Shown in pieces: positions 62,890 through 64,000 of a stretch of 64,000 bases of DNA; position 1 is the first letter of the stretch; each line of letters begins with the position of its first letter. Position numbers and translations under genes: made by a program. The stretch lies in NCBI GenBank assembly GCA_902806235.1, contig CADCVW010000043.1, positions 1-64,000 on the forward strand. The letters run 5' to 3'. The DNA is from an uncultured Sphingomonadaceae bacterium (GTDB lineage: Bacteria > Pseudomonadota > Alphaproteobacteria > Sphingomonadales > Sphingomonadaceae). The notes beneath the pieces were generated by a model. That model was not told the origin of the DNA. It saw only the letters and a list, made by a program, of their open reading frames with translations, and did not search any database.

Positions 62890-64000
62890 GCCGCGGCGCA
62901 GCGCGCGGCGGGCGCGATCGGCTGCGCGTCTTCGACGGCGCGCAGCCGCACCCCGTCGTCCATCTCTTCCGCAAAGCATGCCCAACGCCCGCGCCCTCCG
63001 TCCTTGGCGCGGTAGAGCGCGATGTCCGCGCGCCGCTTGAGTTCGACCGGATCCGCCGCGTCGCCGGGCGCGAAGGCGACGCCGATGCTCGCCCCCGCCG
63101 TCACCCGCGCGCCGAACAAATTCGCCGGCTCCCGCATCGCGGCGATGATCCGCTCGCACAGATCCTCCGCGCCGTCCCGCGCGCCCGCGCCGGTTCGGAC
63201 GATCGCGAACTCGTCGCCGCCCAGCCGCGCGACACCGTCCCCCGCGCAGGCCGCCAGCCGCCGCCCGAACTCGACGATCAGCGCGTCGCCCGCCGGGTGG
63301 CCGAGGGTGTCATTGACCTGCTTGAACCGGTCGAGGTCGAGGTAAAAAAGCGCGATCCCGCCCTCATCGCGGGCGAGCGCCGCGAACGCCCCCGCCAGCC
63401 GCTGGTCGAACGCCGCGCGGTTCGGCAACCCGGTGAGCGCGTCATGAAAGGCGAGCCGCTGCGCCTCCCGCTCGCTCGCCCGCAGCGCCGCCGTCGCCCG
63501 CCGCACCCGCGTCAGCAGCGCGGCGACGACCAGCGCGACGAGCAGCAGCGCCGCCCCCAGCACGGGCGCGACCTGCCGCGCCACCGCCAGCCCCGGGCGG
63601 AACGGGCGCCACGCGAACCAGCCGACCAGCCGCCCGTCCCTCGCGCGGAACGCGAGCCGCGCCTCGCCCTCCGCCGCCCGCGCCCCCGCCGGGCGGAAGC
63701 GCGCCCCGCCGAACTGGTAGCGCTCCGCGACCGCGCGCAGGAAACCACCGTCGAGGTAGCGCACCGACAGGTGGAAGTATTCGCTCCCCGGTGCCTGCTC
63801 GATATCCCCCGTGTCCGACACGATCGGCTTGAGGCTGAGCAAGGCCGGCCGCCCGTCGACCAGCGCCAGCTCCGCCGTGGTCGGCGTCGGGTCCGCCGCG
63901 TCCTCGCTTAGCGGCGCCTCCGCCCGCCGCAGCTCCCCGGCCAAGGGCAGCGCCGCGCCCGCCACCGCGCCGAACGCCTCCGGCTCCGCGCGCCGCCCGT
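62886..64000 (-). CDS. GGDEF-domain diguanylate cyclase with N-terminal CHASE4-like sensor (truncated by window end)
   Basis: TM segment; DALTGLPNRAAFDQRL; FYLDLDRFKQVNDTLGHPAGDALI; VARLGGDEFAIV; VTAGASIGVAFAP. Confidence 0.9.
   Translation of the reverse strand, partial: GRRAEPEAFGAVAGAALPLAGELRRAEAPLSEDAADPTPTTAELALVDGRPALLSLKPIVSDTGDIEQAPGSEYFHLSVRYLDGGFLRAVAERYQFGGARFRPAGARAAEGEARLAFRARDGRLVGWFAWRPFRPGLAVARQVAPVLGAALLLVALVVAALLTRVRRATAALRASEREAQRLAFHDALTGLPNRAAFDQRLAGAFAALARDEGGIALFYLDLDRFKQVNDTLGHPAGDALIVEFGRRLAACAGDGVARLGGDEFAIVRTGAGARDGAEDLCERIIAAMREPANLFGARVTAGASIGVAFAPGDAADPVELKRRADIALYRAKDGGRGRWACFAEEMDDGVRLRAVEDAQPIAPAARCAAA

Overview
High-GC window that looks alphaproteobacterial, most likely a sphingomonad (inferred from gene content, gene order and intergenic palindromes; no search was run). 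About 1-32.9 kb and 49.5-64 kb are dense core-type genes: ribD (partial), a TonB-like protein, polA, a flippase, purH-rpe, an rsmB-like gene, a DUF1674 small ORF missing from the ORF track, a zf-CHCC protein, nadB, gltX, prs, hisN-like, rpmI-rplT-pheS-pheT, metW-metX, hisC, ftsE-ftsX, PFK, tRNA-Leu(GAG), TolC, TamA-TamB, WS/DGAT-phasin and a GGDEF protein. Between tRNA-Leu (32.87 kb) and tolC (49.5 kb) lies an accessory segment. It holds an MFS + acyl-CoA synthetase pair, collapsed remnants (thiolase/DUF35, MFS, DUF5681), two remnants of serine-recombinase 3' ends, a complete-looking 5-oxoprolinase + DUF969 + DUF979 + DUF2891 operon, and a TetR-ORF78-MATE operon. Best leads: (1) gltX interrupted by one in-frame TAG; (2) the 5-oxoproline operon with an uncharacterised two-component membrane pair; (3) a 25-bp direct repeat formed by two recombinase 3' ends flanking a 5.6-kb catabolic block; (4) a triple-hairpin palindrome inserted in frame in pheS; (5) a decayed VapBC module downstream of tamB. 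I did not see a clearly new defence or mobile system.
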